Of a stretch of DNA of 64,000 nt, positions 1 to 8,258 are shown piece after piece. The stretch spans positions 1 through 64,000 of the forward strand of contig NZ_JABYQT010000006.1 of the NCBI RefSeq assembly GCF_020075495.1, read 5' to 3'. The notes beneath the pieces are model-generated. The model was not told where the DNA came from and searched no databases. It was given only the letters and a program-made list of their open reading frames with translations. Made by a program: the position numbers and the translations under genes. Each line of letters opens with the position of its first letter. Position 1 is the stretch's first letter. The DNA comes from Vreelandella aquamarina (lineage in GTDB: Bacteria; Pseudomonadota; Gammaproteobacteria; Pseudomonadales; Halomonadaceae).

Positions 1-234
1 CAGGATCAGTCGGGTCAACAGGATCAGTCGGGTCAACAGGATCAGTCGGGTCAACAGGATCAGTCGGGTCAACAGGATCAGTCGGGTCAACAGGATCAGT
101 CGGGTCAACAGGATCAGTCGGGTCAACAGGATCAGTCGGGTCAACGGGATCAGTCGGGTCAACGGGATCGGTCGGCTCGACCGGATCGATCGGATCAACG
201 GGATCAGTCGGATCAACGGGATCGGTCGGGTCTA
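1..234 (-). repeat. 18-bp tandem repeat coding for a (VDPTDP)n linker
   Basis: Thirteen consecutive 18-bp units. Eight are identical (1-144, unit caggatcagtcgggtcaa on the plus strand) and five diverge toward the start of the gene. In the adhesin frame each unit codes Val-Asp-Pro-Thr-Asp-Pro or a close variant. The array continues past the left edge, so total copy number is unknown. Identity at the DNA level points to recent expansion or homogenisation. Confidence 0.95.
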
Positions 235-736
235 CCGGAGCAGTATCATCGGCATCAGCGGCCTGGGGGACGCCATCCAGGTCGAAAAACTCGGCTTCGC
301 CAAGACTGCCGGAGGTTTCGAAACTCTGCGGGTCGGTTTCTTCGGCAATGCGCGCAACGCGCACGAAGTCGTGACTGCCACCGCCGCCGCCGCCTGCGCC
401 ACCGGCGGCAGTAGCATCAAGCAGCTCAAGCAGGTCACCGTCTTCATCATCGAGGGCGGCAAGCAGAGCTTCCAGGTCTTCATCTAGCACGCTGGCTTCG
501 TCTGTTGCCACAATCTGGTCGCTGTCCAACTCAGGAGTAACGACAACCTCTTGACCGCCTTCTACCAGATTGATACCGGTACTATCGGCAAAGTCCAGCT
601 CGACTCGGCCGTCACTTGAGGTGATCAGCGTTTCACCTTCCTGGAGCACGTCACCGATGCGCAGTTCACGCAGGTTACCGTCTGCATCACGCGCCCAAGC
701 TTGTCCAGTAATCGAGATAATGGTTGCCGCGGCCAT
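1..736 (-). CDS. LapA-type type I secreted adhesin, N-terminal part (partial)
   Basis: About 245 codons are open from an ATG at 736 (AGGAG-type site just upstream) to the left edge; the C-terminus lies outside the window. Residues 1-105 form a retention module, starting MAAATIISITGQAWARDADG, as in LapA-family adhesins that stay threaded in the outer-membrane TolC pore. Residues 109-112 are TAAG, the dialanine site cut by the periplasmic protease LapG in that family, followed by a glycine-rich linker. From about residue 168 the chain is a Pro-Asp hexapeptide repeat. It lies just after genes for a matching type I exporter, so a cell-surface biofilm adhesin is the best reading. It has its own promoter region after a terminator. 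LapD and LapG are not in the window. Function is inferred from the N-terminus only. Confidence 0.85.
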   Translation of the reverse strand, partial: MAAATIISITGQAWARDADGNLRELRIGDVLQEGETLITSSDGRVELDFADSTGINLVEGGQEVVVTPELDSDQIVATDEASVLDEDLEALLAALDDEDGDLLELLDATAAGGAGGGGGGSHDFVRVARIAEETDPQSFETSGSLGEAEFFDLDGVPQAADADDTAPVDPTDPVDPTDPVDPIDPVEPTDPVDPTDPVDPTDPVDPTDPVDPTDPVDPTDPVDPTDPVDPTDPVDPTDPVDPTDP

Positions 737-876
737 AGGTTACTCCTAGATGAGCTGAGAAGCCGTCTTGGCTAGCGTTGCTTGAAGCGCTAGAAAGAGT
801 GACGGCATATGAGCGCATCATAGGCATAGGCGCTAGTAAAAAATATTGTACCGATGGACAAAAAAGAGGGGGAATT

Positions 877-920
877 CAAAAAAGACAGACCGTGCCTGAA
901 GCGATGAAGCCTCAAGCACG
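877..920 (-). terminator. Terminator between the luxR-type gene and the adhesin
   Basis: On the minus strand a stem of about 12 bp (CGTGCTTGAGGC with GCTTCAGGCACG, two G-U pairs, 6-nt loop) is followed by a T-rich run containing TTTTTT. It lies right after the regulator stop codon and would separate the exporter operon from the adhesin gene. Confidence 0.65.
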
Positions 921-926
921 ACATAT

Positions 927-1556
927 TCAGTCAGAAGTGGTGGAATGATCGCGTGTGGCGAGCTTCAAGCTCAGTTGCAGTCGGTCACGTACCTCGAGCT
1001 TTTTAAAAATGGTGCTCAGGTGAGCCTTGACCGTACGCTCGGTGATTTCAAGCTGGCGTGAAATTTCCTTATTGCTGGCTCCTGACATGACCGCGAGAGC
1101 CACCTTACGCTCCCGCTCGCTCAACAGGCTCAAACTCTGGTTGGTGGCAACGTCATGATAAGGGGTACGCGTTTGCAGTGCCTTCAAGGAGCCGCCCAGC
1201 ACCTTGGCCAGAAGATCCTGCCCCACCCACACTCCCTGATTGGCCACCACCAGCGCCACCTGCTTGAGCACGTCCACGGCGGCCAGCGTATGTACATAAC
1301 CGCGGGCGCCAAGGTCCAGTGCTTTCAGCGCTTCGCGGTCGTTAGGCGTATAACTCAGCACAACCACCGTGGCCCGGACGCCCACCAGTTGCTGGGTGAG
1401 GGCTGGCCAAGCTTCGGCAGATGTTGTAAGCCACACAATATCATCTGCCTGTACCTGCTCATTGACGTCATGAACCTGTAAGGGCTCGGCATCTGGAAAA
1501 GCCGCTTTCCAACGCGATTTCAGGTCGCCGTCTGTGGTCACAAACCAATTTGTCAT
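927..1556 (-). CDS. LuxR-family transcriptional regulator in the adhesin-export operon
   Basis: 209 aa. Residues about 144-200 form a GerE/LuxR helix-turn-helix (LSERERKVALAVMSGASNKE, then ISRQLEITERTVKAHLSTIF). Residues 1-120 resemble a response-regulator receiver fold but lack the usual acidic pocket and phospho-acceptor Asp, so phosphorylation is doubtful. The ATG overlaps the stop of the HlyD gene as TAATG, implying translational coupling. Its place between exporter and adhesin suggests it controls adhesin expression; that is inference. Confidence 0.85.
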   Translation of the reverse strand: MTNWFVTTDGDLKSRWKAAFPDAEPLQVHDVNEQVQADDIVWLTTSAEAWPALTQQLVGVRATVVVLSYTPNDREALKALDLGARGYVHTLAAVDVLKQVALVVANQGVWVGQDLLAKVLGGSLKALQTRTPYHDVATNQSLSLLSERERKVALAVMSGASNKEISRQLEITERTVKAHLSTIFKKLEVRDRLQLSLKLATRDHSTTSD

Positions 1557-2986
1557 TAGCGCTCCCCCATTGAATCACGCCATGCCCTCAACACAGGCTT
1601 GAGCATAAACTGCATCACCGTTCTCTTTCCGGTCACGATATCGACTTGTGCGGTCATCCCGGGGATGACCTGAAGCCGCTCGGCGACGTTTTCGTTTTCC
1701 AGGCTACGTACCCGCACCAGATAAAAGGTATTGTTATCATCATCCGTAATGGTATCGGCGCTTATGTGCTCAAGCTCAGCCTGCAATCCGCCATAAATGG
1801 CATAGTCGTAGGCCGTCAGCTTGATAGTGGCGGCCTGGCCCGGGTGCAGGAATGCAATATCCTGTGGAGCAATGCGCGCTTCTACCAGCAGCTGGTCATC
1901 GCTGGGTACAATCTCGACCACCTCCTGACCGGGCTGGGCAACTCCGCCGATGGTATTGATATGAATACGCTGCACCACGCCATCGACTGGCGAGCGTATT
2001 TCAGTTAATCGCACACGGTCCTGAAGGCCCGTTCCCGACTGCTGGAGCGCATTCAGATCACCTATCGCCTGAGCGAGGTCGTTGCGCCATTCGCTCCTGC
2101 GCTCGGCACTTAGCTCGCGCAGTTGCGTCTGCGCTTCCTCGACGGCTGCCTGCAACCGCGAAACCGCTGCGTCTGCCTGGCTTCGCTCACCGGTCGCGGC
2201 GGACACCTGACGCTGCAGGCGTAGTATTTCCACTTCGGAAACCGCCCCTGATGCGAGCAGAGGACGGGTCAGGTTGAGTTCCTGGCTTGCCATGTTGACT
2301 TCACGCTGAGCGGTATCGCGGCGTGCCACGGCCTCACGCAGCTCTTCCTCACGCTGACGAATACGATCCCTCAGCACATTGGTCTGCTCACGCAGCTCCT
2401 CACGCCGGCTTTCGTAGGCTTCTCGCTCCTGCAGGATAATGTCCGGCACTTCCTGACGCAGCTCGTCAGACGGTTCGAAATCGGTATCGGTAGCCAGCGC
2501 GCGAAGCCGCTCGGCGCGCGCCTCGAGGGCAAAGCGCTGCGCACGGTTTTCACGAAAATCAGACACGAACCGTGTAGGGTCGATCTGCATGAGCACATCA
2601 CCTGCGCTCACTACCTGCCCTTCGCGCACCATGATCCGCTCGACCACTCCGCCGTCGAAGGACTGAATGCGCTGCAGCTGGCTTGCCGGTATAACCCGGC
2701 CGGCCCCCCGGGTAACTTCATCAATGGACGCAAAATAAGCCCACACCAGCAGGGCAATCAGCGTAAGCAAGACCGTATAGAGAAAAAGGCGAGCCCGGAT
2801 GGGCTCTTGCTGCATGCGCGCCCAATCGGTATCGCTTGCCCAGTCACGGCTCAGGTGCGCCGAGGTAACGCGCCGGGCAAACAGCCGATCCATGAACGGG
2901 CGAAACGGTTTCTGGCCTTTTTCGGAGAACCGGCCAATGGCGTCGAAGCCTTTCTGTTCAGCCGTCGATGAGGACTTGCGGGCCAT
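1556..2986 (-). CDS. HlyD/LapC-type membrane fusion protein of the type I secretion system
   Basis: 476 aa periplasmic adaptor linking the inner-membrane ABC exporter to the outer-membrane channel. A cytoplasmic N-terminus of about 65 residues is followed by one membrane segment (about 66-86), a biotinyl-lipoyl half (GAGRVIPASQLQRIQSFDGG), a long alpha-helical hairpin rich in Glu, Arg and Gln (about 150-310), then the second lipoyl half (IRSPVDGVVQRIHINTIGG) and a beta-barrel region. Length and order fit type I secretion HlyD proteins. Start and stop are both fused to neighbours as TAATG, so it is co-translated with the ABC gene upstream and the regulator downstream. Confidence 0.93.
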   Translation of the reverse strand: MARKSSSTAEQKGFDAIGRFSEKGQKPFRPFMDRLFARRVTSAHLSRDWASDTDWARMQQEPIRARLFLYTVLLTLIALLVWAYFASIDEVTRGAGRVIPASQLQRIQSFDGGVVERIMVREGQVVSAGDVLMQIDPTRFVSDFRENRAQRFALEARAERLRALATDTDFEPSDELRQEVPDIILQEREAYESRREELREQTNVLRDRIRQREEELREAVARRDTAQREVNMASQELNLTRPLLASGAVSEVEILRLQRQVSAATGERSQADAAVSRLQAAVEEAQTQLRELSAERRSEWRNDLAQAIGDLNALQQSGTGLQDRVRLTEIRSPVDGVVQRIHINTIGGVAQPGQEVVEIVPSDDQLLVEARIAPQDIAFLHPGQAATIKLTAYDYAIYGGLQAELEHISADTITDDDNNTFYLVRVRSLENENVAERLQVIPGMTAQVDIVTGKRTVMQFMLKPVLRAWRDSMGER

Positions 2987-5163
2987 TATGATGCCCTCCC
3001 GATCTGACCGTTACGCAGCGCCTCGACGACCGTATCGCGCGGACCGTCGGCAACGACCTTGCCTGCATCCATGACGATGATGCGATCGACCAAAGACAGC
3101 AGCGACGTGCGGTGAGTGACGACCAGCACCGTCTTGCCTTCGGCCACCTTGGTCAGGTTGGCCTTGAACGCCTCTTCGCTGGCGTTATCCATCGAGCTGG
3201 TAGGCTCATCAAGCAGCAGGATCGAGGGATCTTGTACCAGCGCGCGTGCAATGGCGACCGACTGTTTCTGACCACCGGACAGCGCCTGACCACGCTCGCC
3301 GACCTGCAGGTCGATACCGCTGGGATGCGCGTTCACCAGCGACTTTAGCCCGGCAATTTGCAGCGCTCGCAGTAGCTCTTCATCATCGACATGATCACTT
3401 CCTCCACCGGCCACGATGTTATCGCGCAGCGAACCGGCAAACAGGCTGACATCCTGCGGTACATAGCCAATATGACGCCGCAGCTCAAGCGGATCCAGCT
3501 GTCGAATATCGACATCATCGAGCATGATGGAACCCGATGTAGGCTGGTAAAAACCGAGAATCAGCTTGTTCAACGACGACTTGCCACAACCGATCCGTCC
3601 CAGCAGCGCGATCTTCTCGCCCGCCTTGATGGAAATGGAGACATCCCTGAGCGCGTCACGCTCTTCGTCAGGGTAGCGCAGGGTGACTTTTTCCAGCCGA
3701 ATGTTGCCGGCCACACTGGGCTTTTCGACGTAAGCCTTGCCTTCATGACGCTCGACGCGCTTGTCCATCACCTTGTTCAACGACTCGAGCGCCGTGGAGG
3801 ACTGATGGTACTGGGCAAGCAGCGCTGCCGCCTGGCTGATGGGCGCCATGGCTCGCGAAGAGAGCATATAGGCGGCGATCAGCCCGCCCTGGGTCAGGTT
3901 GCCTTCGATGATCTGGTAGACACCCACGATGATGACACACACGGCAACGCTGCTTTGCGCCCACTGCGCCACGCTGGACACGGACGTACTGACGTGTTTT
4001 AGCTGGGCACCGGTGCGCGACAGAAAGGCAGACGCTTTCTCCCAATGACGCTGAATCCGACTCTCGGCGCGCAGCGCCTTTACGGTTTCCAGCTGCGAAA
4101 TCGACTCCACCAGCAGCGCATTACGCTTGGCGCCCACCTCCCAGGTGGTTTGCGAGAGCTCATGCAACTTGCCCTGGGCGGCCAGCGCGTATAGCAGCAC
4201 AAATACGATACCGGCCAGTACGGGCAGTATCAGCCACGGATTGATCAGCGCAATGATGGCGGCAAACAGAAGTACAAAGGGCAAATCGACGATGCCGAGA
4301 ATGGTAGCCGAACCGATAAAGGCGCGCACCGATTCAAACGACTGCAGCGTAGAGGTAAATGAGCCAGTAGAAGCCGGCCGCTCCTCGAGGCGCATGCCCA
4401 GCGATTTGGCCATGATGGCAGATGACAGTTTCACGTCGGCCCGACTGGCCGCCAGGTCGACGAATCCCGAGCGCATGAGACGCAGCGCCAGATCAAAACA
4501 GATGACGATGAAAACGCCAATTGCCAATACCCAAAGCGTTTCCGTTGCCTGGTTGGGCACCACCCGGTCATAAACGTTGAGTACGAACAGCGGCATCGCC
4601 AAGGCAAATAGATTCACCGCGACCGAGCCCAGCACGATATCGCGGTAAAGCTTACGGTTTTCCCGGATCACTCCCCAGAACCAGTGCTGATCGCGCTGTT
4701 TCTTTACGCCAGGCTCTGATGCATGATCCGCCCTGAACTTGGGCCGCACGTAAATTGCTTCACCGCTGTAGCCGGCGTGCAGCTCATCGAGAGAGATTTC
4801 AACCGCTGCATCGGAAAGCTCGGGGAAAATCACCTGAGCCTTCTGGTTTTTCATATCCAGCGCCAGCAGCACGCAGGCCCGGCCCGGCTCCAGGAGCAAA
4901 ACGGCGGGAAGGAGCGCAGGGTTGAGTGCCGACAAACGACTCTTCACGATACGCGCAGTCAATCCCGCGCGTGTTGCCGCCCGGCCGAATACAGAAGGTA
5001 TCAGCCTGCCCTCTTCCAGGGGCAGGCCGGCGATCAATGCTTCACTGGACACTTCATGCTGATGAAACGTGGCAATGGCTTTGAGACACTCCAAAAGCTC
5101 ATCACTAACTTTCTGCTTGCCACCGGGCAAGGAACTGGAAATTTCCAGCTTGCTTTGCGTCAC
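2986..5163 (-). CDS. LapB-like type I secretion ABC transporter (permease-ATPase)
   Basis: 725 aa. Residues about 20-140 resemble a C39 peptidase-like domain without the catalytic Cys, as in exporters of large RTX or Lap adhesins. Membrane segments fill about 175-450. The ATPase domain has Walker A GRIGCGKS at 522-529, signature LSGGQ at 628-632 and Walker B ILLLDEP at 648-654, with the switch His in VVTHR. It energises export of an unprocessed substrate, most likely the adhesin at the left edge. Walker A is GRIGCGKS where GRIGSGKS is common. The stop overlaps the next start as TAATG. Confidence 0.93.
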   Translation of the reverse strand: MTQSKLEISSSLPGGKQKVSDELLECLKAIATFHQHEVSSEALIAGLPLEEGRLIPSVFGRAATRAGLTARIVKSRLSALNPALLPAVLLLEPGRACVLLALDMKNQKAQVIFPELSDAAVEISLDELHAGYSGEAIYVRPKFRADHASEPGVKKQRDQHWFWGVIRENRKLYRDIVLGSVAVNLFALAMPLFVLNVYDRVVPNQATETLWVLAIGVFIVICFDLALRLMRSGFVDLAASRADVKLSSAIMAKSLGMRLEERPASTGSFTSTLQSFESVRAFIGSATILGIVDLPFVLLFAAIIALINPWLILPVLAGIVFVLLYALAAQGKLHELSQTTWEVGAKRNALLVESISQLETVKALRAESRIQRHWEKASAFLSRTGAQLKHVSTSVSSVAQWAQSSVAVCVIIVGVYQIIEGNLTQGGLIAAYMLSSRAMAPISQAAALLAQYHQSSTALESLNKVMDKRVERHEGKAYVEKPSVAGNIRLEKVTLRYPDEERDALRDVSISIKAGEKIALLGRIGCGKSSLNKLILGFYQPTSGSIMLDDVDIRQLDPLELRRHIGYVPQDVSLFAGSLRDNIVAGGGSDHVDDEELLRALQIAGLKSLVNAHPSGIDLQVGERGQALSGGQKQSVAIARALVQDPSILLLDEPTSSMDNASEEAFKANLTKVAEGKTVLVVTHRTSLLSLVDRIIVMDAGKVVADGPRDTVVEALRNGQIGRAS

Positions 5164-5312
5164 GAAGACCTCATTACATTAGCAACCGTGTACGTGAAAT
5201 ACCGCCGCGGAACGCTCTCACCTAAAGCCTGTACGAGCAGCGTCAGTTGACCGCGCCGCGAATACCAATAACAGAGCGGCTCGGTCATAGTATCGACAGG
5301 CTAGTCGTTTAA

Positions 5313-6779
5313 TTAATAGCCAGCCGTAAAATCTTCCAGCGTGAACCCCTGGGGCCCATCGTTGGCACAGACCTGCCCGGGCGCCATCGACGGGGCTTCA
5401 TAACCAAGTTCAGCAAGGCTTGGAACGTCATCTCGCGCCACTTGCAGGGTTTGCATCAACTGCCCCATGGCCGCCAGCGTACGCGCTTCGGCCAGGGTAC
5501 GATCAAACTCGGCATTGGCATAGGCACGGCTGGCTTCAAAATACTCGTTCTCGCTATCCAGAACGTCCAAAAGCGTGCGCTGACCGATATCGAACTGCTG
5601 TTGATAGGCCCCCCGCACCCGATCGATCGACTGGCGGTGATCATTCAAGTAGCTGAGCTGTTCGGTTATCCGCTGAGTATCGTTATAGGCGATCTGGGTG
5701 GTCTGGCGAACGTTGGTACAGGCAACTTCGCGCTGATTGATGGCCTGCTCGATACGCGTGGCAGCAGCCTCAAACGCCGCGCGGTCGCTACCCCCGCGGT
5801 ACAGGTTCATGCTGGCGACCAGTTGAATGCTGTGCTCATCACTGCGCCCCGCCAGGGAGTTATCCTGATTGTTGGTACCGGTACGGCCTTGAATATCCAG
5901 ACGGGGCATGTAGGACGCCCGAGCGCCATTTTGCTCGGCGCGCTGCACTTCGATGTTCTCCATCGCGGCATAAAAATCCGGATTACCCTGAAAGGCCATT
6001 TCCACGGCTGCATTCACGCTAGGCGGCAGTTGACTGGTCAATGAAGGCGCTGGCGCCATGTTCTGCGCGGGCAGGACACCCACGATACGTTGATAGCGTG
6101 CGGTAACGTCGTGAAGGTTGGAGGCCTCCGACATCAGGTTGGACTCGGCAAGCGCGAGACGCCCGCTGATCTGCTCAAGATCCACTCCACGCCCAGCCCC
6201 CGAGCGGGCTCGCTCCTCGATTTGCGAAAATACCCGCTGATGCTGGCGATAGTTGTCTTGTGCCAGGCGAACCAGCTCACGATAACGCAGCACATCCAGA
6301 TAGGTACGGAAGGCTTCCAGGGCAGTGTCTTCACTGGCGCCCAACAGCTGAAAATAGGCAATCAGGCGCGTATGATCCAGACGCTGCACTTCACTGCGCG
6401 TGGCAAAACCGTCGAACACCATTTGCGTCAGGGTCAGCTCGGCAAAATCGCTGCTGTAACTGCCCTGCCCGTCGTTCTGCTGATCCTGAAGCCCCACCCC
6501 ACCTCTTACATCGATAGTAGGCAGGTAGTTGCCCTTGGCCGCCCTCACATCGCTACCCGATGCAGAGAAATTGGCCCAGGCGGCATTAACGTCAGGGTTA
6601 CTGACGATGGTTTGCTGAATAACACTGGGAAGATCAGTAGTACCCGGTGCATAGAGGCTGGCGGGCAGAGACTGAGCCGAGGCGGAAAACGGCAGACAGG
6701 CAAGGGTGGCGAATGTCAGCGGCTTAATGGCAGTGTTCAAGAAAGTCTTTTTTAATTTTACTTTCACTTTACGGTTCAT
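5313..6779 (-). CDS. TolC-family outer-membrane channel (LapE-like)
   Basis: 488 aa from the ATG at 6779, which gives a classical signal peptide (MNRKVKVKLKK, hydrophobic core, SASAQ). In-frame starts at 6800 (ATG) and 6818 (TTG) would add an uncharged leader and are less likely. The two TolC repeats with long coiled-coil helices are visible (for example RSGAGRGVDLEQISGRLALA and the IGQRTLLDVLDSENEYFEA element typical of the family). It is the first gene of the exporter set, 149 bp before the ABC gene. In Lap systems this pore also holds the adhesin retention module. Confidence 0.92.
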   Translation of the reverse strand: MNRKVKVKLKKTFLNTAIKPLTFATLACLPFSASAQSLPASLYAPGTTDLPSVIQQTIVSNPDVNAAWANFSASGSDVRAAKGNYLPTIDVRGGVGLQDQQNDGQGSYSSDFAELTLTQMVFDGFATRSEVQRLDHTRLIAYFQLLGASEDTALEAFRTYLDVLRYRELVRLAQDNYRQHQRVFSQIEERARSGAGRGVDLEQISGRLALAESNLMSEASNLHDVTARYQRIVGVLPAQNMAPAPSLTSQLPPSVNAAVEMAFQGNPDFYAAMENIEVQRAEQNGARASYMPRLDIQGRTGTNNQDNSLAGRSDEHSIQLVASMNLYRGGSDRAAFEAAATRIEQAINQREVACTNVRQTTQIAYNDTQRITEQLSYLNDHRQSIDRVRGAYQQQFDIGQRTLLDVLDSENEYFEASRAYANAEFDRTLAEARTLAAMGQLMQTLQVARDDVPSLAELGYEAPSMAPGQVCANDGPQGFTLEDFTAGY

Positions 6780-7026
6780 CAAGAGAGATCCCAGTTGCAT
6801 AAAATAATTAGCTAGCAAAGGAGCCGCTACTTACACCACCCCGTTGCACTTGCATGAGGCTCATATGCTTGGCGCTTTCATTAAGCGAATAAACCACATA
6901 GCTGGAATACTTAAAATTTTATAAGCGATTTAACTATTCTAGCCGATGAAAACGACCTCGCAAGAAAGCGTATCAAACAAAAGTTACGCAGGATTTACAA
7001 GATACAAACAAAAATAAACATAGCGC
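6780..7026. other. AT-rich intergenic region upstream of the adhesin-export operon
   Basis: About 250 bp between the TolC-like start and the end of the transporter gene. It is clearly more AT-rich than the flanking genes (for example 6900-7020). It probably holds the operon promoter, but no convincing -35/-10 pair or operator could be fixed by eye. Confidence 0.5.
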
Positions 7027-7911
7027 TTACTCCACCCGCTGAGGCTTGGGCTGAAGCTGTTGAACGCCTAGCCCTGTCAAGATCAAGACGAGGCCTAGAA
7101 AGGTTGAGAACAATATCGGCTCTCCAACGACAAAATGAAGCAGCATCAGCGAAACAGGCGGCGATAGAAAAATCAGGTTCGAGACCTTGGCCGTTCGCGA
7201 TACCTTATGCACCGCGAGCTGCCATAAGATGAAGGCAATGCCCATTTCGAACAGACCGACATAGACGCCGGCTGCGAAAGCTTTCCAGCTATGCCATTCA
7301 AGCCCCGGGCCAATCAGCAATAAAACTGTCAGGACCGGTAGACCGACCGTAAAATTCTGCCACTGCCCCACCAGCGGCTGACGCGTATCACGCGCGTTCA
7401 AAAGCCAATAAAGCGCCCACAGAAGCGTGGAGGAGAGCGCCAGTGCCACACCCACGGGGTCGGCAAACGTAACGTTCAGCACCGCACCGCGTGTAGCGAT
7501 TATCCAAACCCCGGCGTAGGCCACCAAGCCGGCAATGATGTCCATACGGGTCAAGCGTTGGCCGAGCAGGGGAACGGCGAGAAACGCCATGGCCAACGCC
7601 CAGGTGTAGTTCAGCGCCATTGCCTCTTGGCCCGGCAAGCGGTCATACGCGGCAAACAGCACCAGATAGTAGGCCACCGGATTCATCACTCCGGCCCAGA
7701 GTGCCGTCTTCCATCCTTGGCTCAACGCTTGTCTCATGTTGCCCTGGCGGATTACCAATCCGCCCATCAACATCCAGGAAACCAGGGCGGCCAGCCACAT
7801 CAGTTCAAGCGGGCTCATGTAGCTCAACCCCACCTTGAAGGCGGTAGCGACAGTTGACCACAAGCCTACCGCTCCTATCCCGTACAAGATGGCCTGACGG
7901 TCCTGACTCAT
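7027..7911 (-). CDS. EamA/DMT-family transporter
   Basis: 294 aa, two repeated halves each of five hydrophobic helices, beginning with the EamA-type ILYGIGAVGLWSTVATAFKV and a GL-Y-polar motif after helix 1. The second half starts near DPVGVALALSSTLLWALYWL. The family exports or exchanges amino acids and metabolites; the substrate cannot be told. The start overlaps the upstream SelW-like stop by four bases (ATGA), so the two are co-transcribed. Confidence 0.88.
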   Translation of the reverse strand: MSQDRQAILYGIGAVGLWSTVATAFKVGLSYMSPLELMWLAALVSWMLMGGLVIRQGNMRQALSQGWKTALWAGVMNPVAYYLVLFAAYDRLPGQEAMALNYTWALAMAFLAVPLLGQRLTRMDIIAGLVAYAGVWIIATRGAVLNVTFADPVGVALALSSTLLWALYWLLNARDTRQPLVGQWQNFTVGLPVLTVLLLIGPGLEWHSWKAFAAGVYVGLFEMGIAFILWQLAVHKVSRTAKVSNLIFLSPPVSLMLLHFVVGEPILFSTFLGLVLILTGLGVQQLQPKPQRVE

Positions 7912-8177
7912 CGGTCAACGTGCCCCAGGTCACGCTCGGGAGCGATCAGGTCTCGAACGCGCTGTTTCAGCACCTTGCTATCTGGAAAACCACCATCCCG
8001 CTTGCGCTCCCAAATCAGCGTTTCGTCACACCAGATTTCAAAGGTGCCGCCGTGCGATGGCGCCAGCGCGACTTCATCCAGACTCTCCTTGAAGGTTGAA
8101 AGCAGCTCCTGGGCATACCAGGCACTGCGCAGAAGCCATTGGCACTGTGTGCAGTAGCGAATCTGAATTCGTGACAC
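7908..8177 (-). CDS. SelT/SelW/SelH-family protein, Cys form
   Basis: 89 aa with the Rdx-family N-terminal redox motif CTQC (Cys9, Cys12) in RIQIRYCTQCQWLLRSAWYA and the GGTFEIWCDETLIWERK beta-hairpin that marks the family. The second motif position, Sec in some homologues, is Cys. The predicted role is thioredoxin-fold thiol redox chemistry of unknown partner. The start is GTG at 8177 with AAGGAAT upstream. It overlaps the DMT transporter by ATGA and is divergent from the MFS gene. Confidence 0.85.
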   Translation of the reverse strand: MSRIQIRYCTQCQWLLRSAWYAQELLSTFKESLDEVALAPSHGGTFEIWCDETLIWERKRDGGFPDSKVLKQRVRDLIAPERDLGHVDR

Positions 8178-8258
8178 GTTTGGATTCCTTATTTCTATAA
8201 TGTGGCATTCTATTGACGCATTTTGTCACCCAAGGACCGTTACCGCCAAGGAGCCCCG

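Noticed and set aside
1-234. CRISPR-like repetition at the left edge
   Set aside because: The 18-bp units adjoin with no spacers and read as an in-frame Pro-Asp repeat of a protein.
232-483. 83-residue open frame on the minus strand
   Set aside because: It lies in another frame inside the adhesin retention module, which has a proper start, ribosome site and family pattern.
6780-6818. Upstream TTG/ATG starts for the TolC-like gene
   Set aside because: They place an uncharged extension before a complete signal peptide beginning MNRKVKVKLKK.
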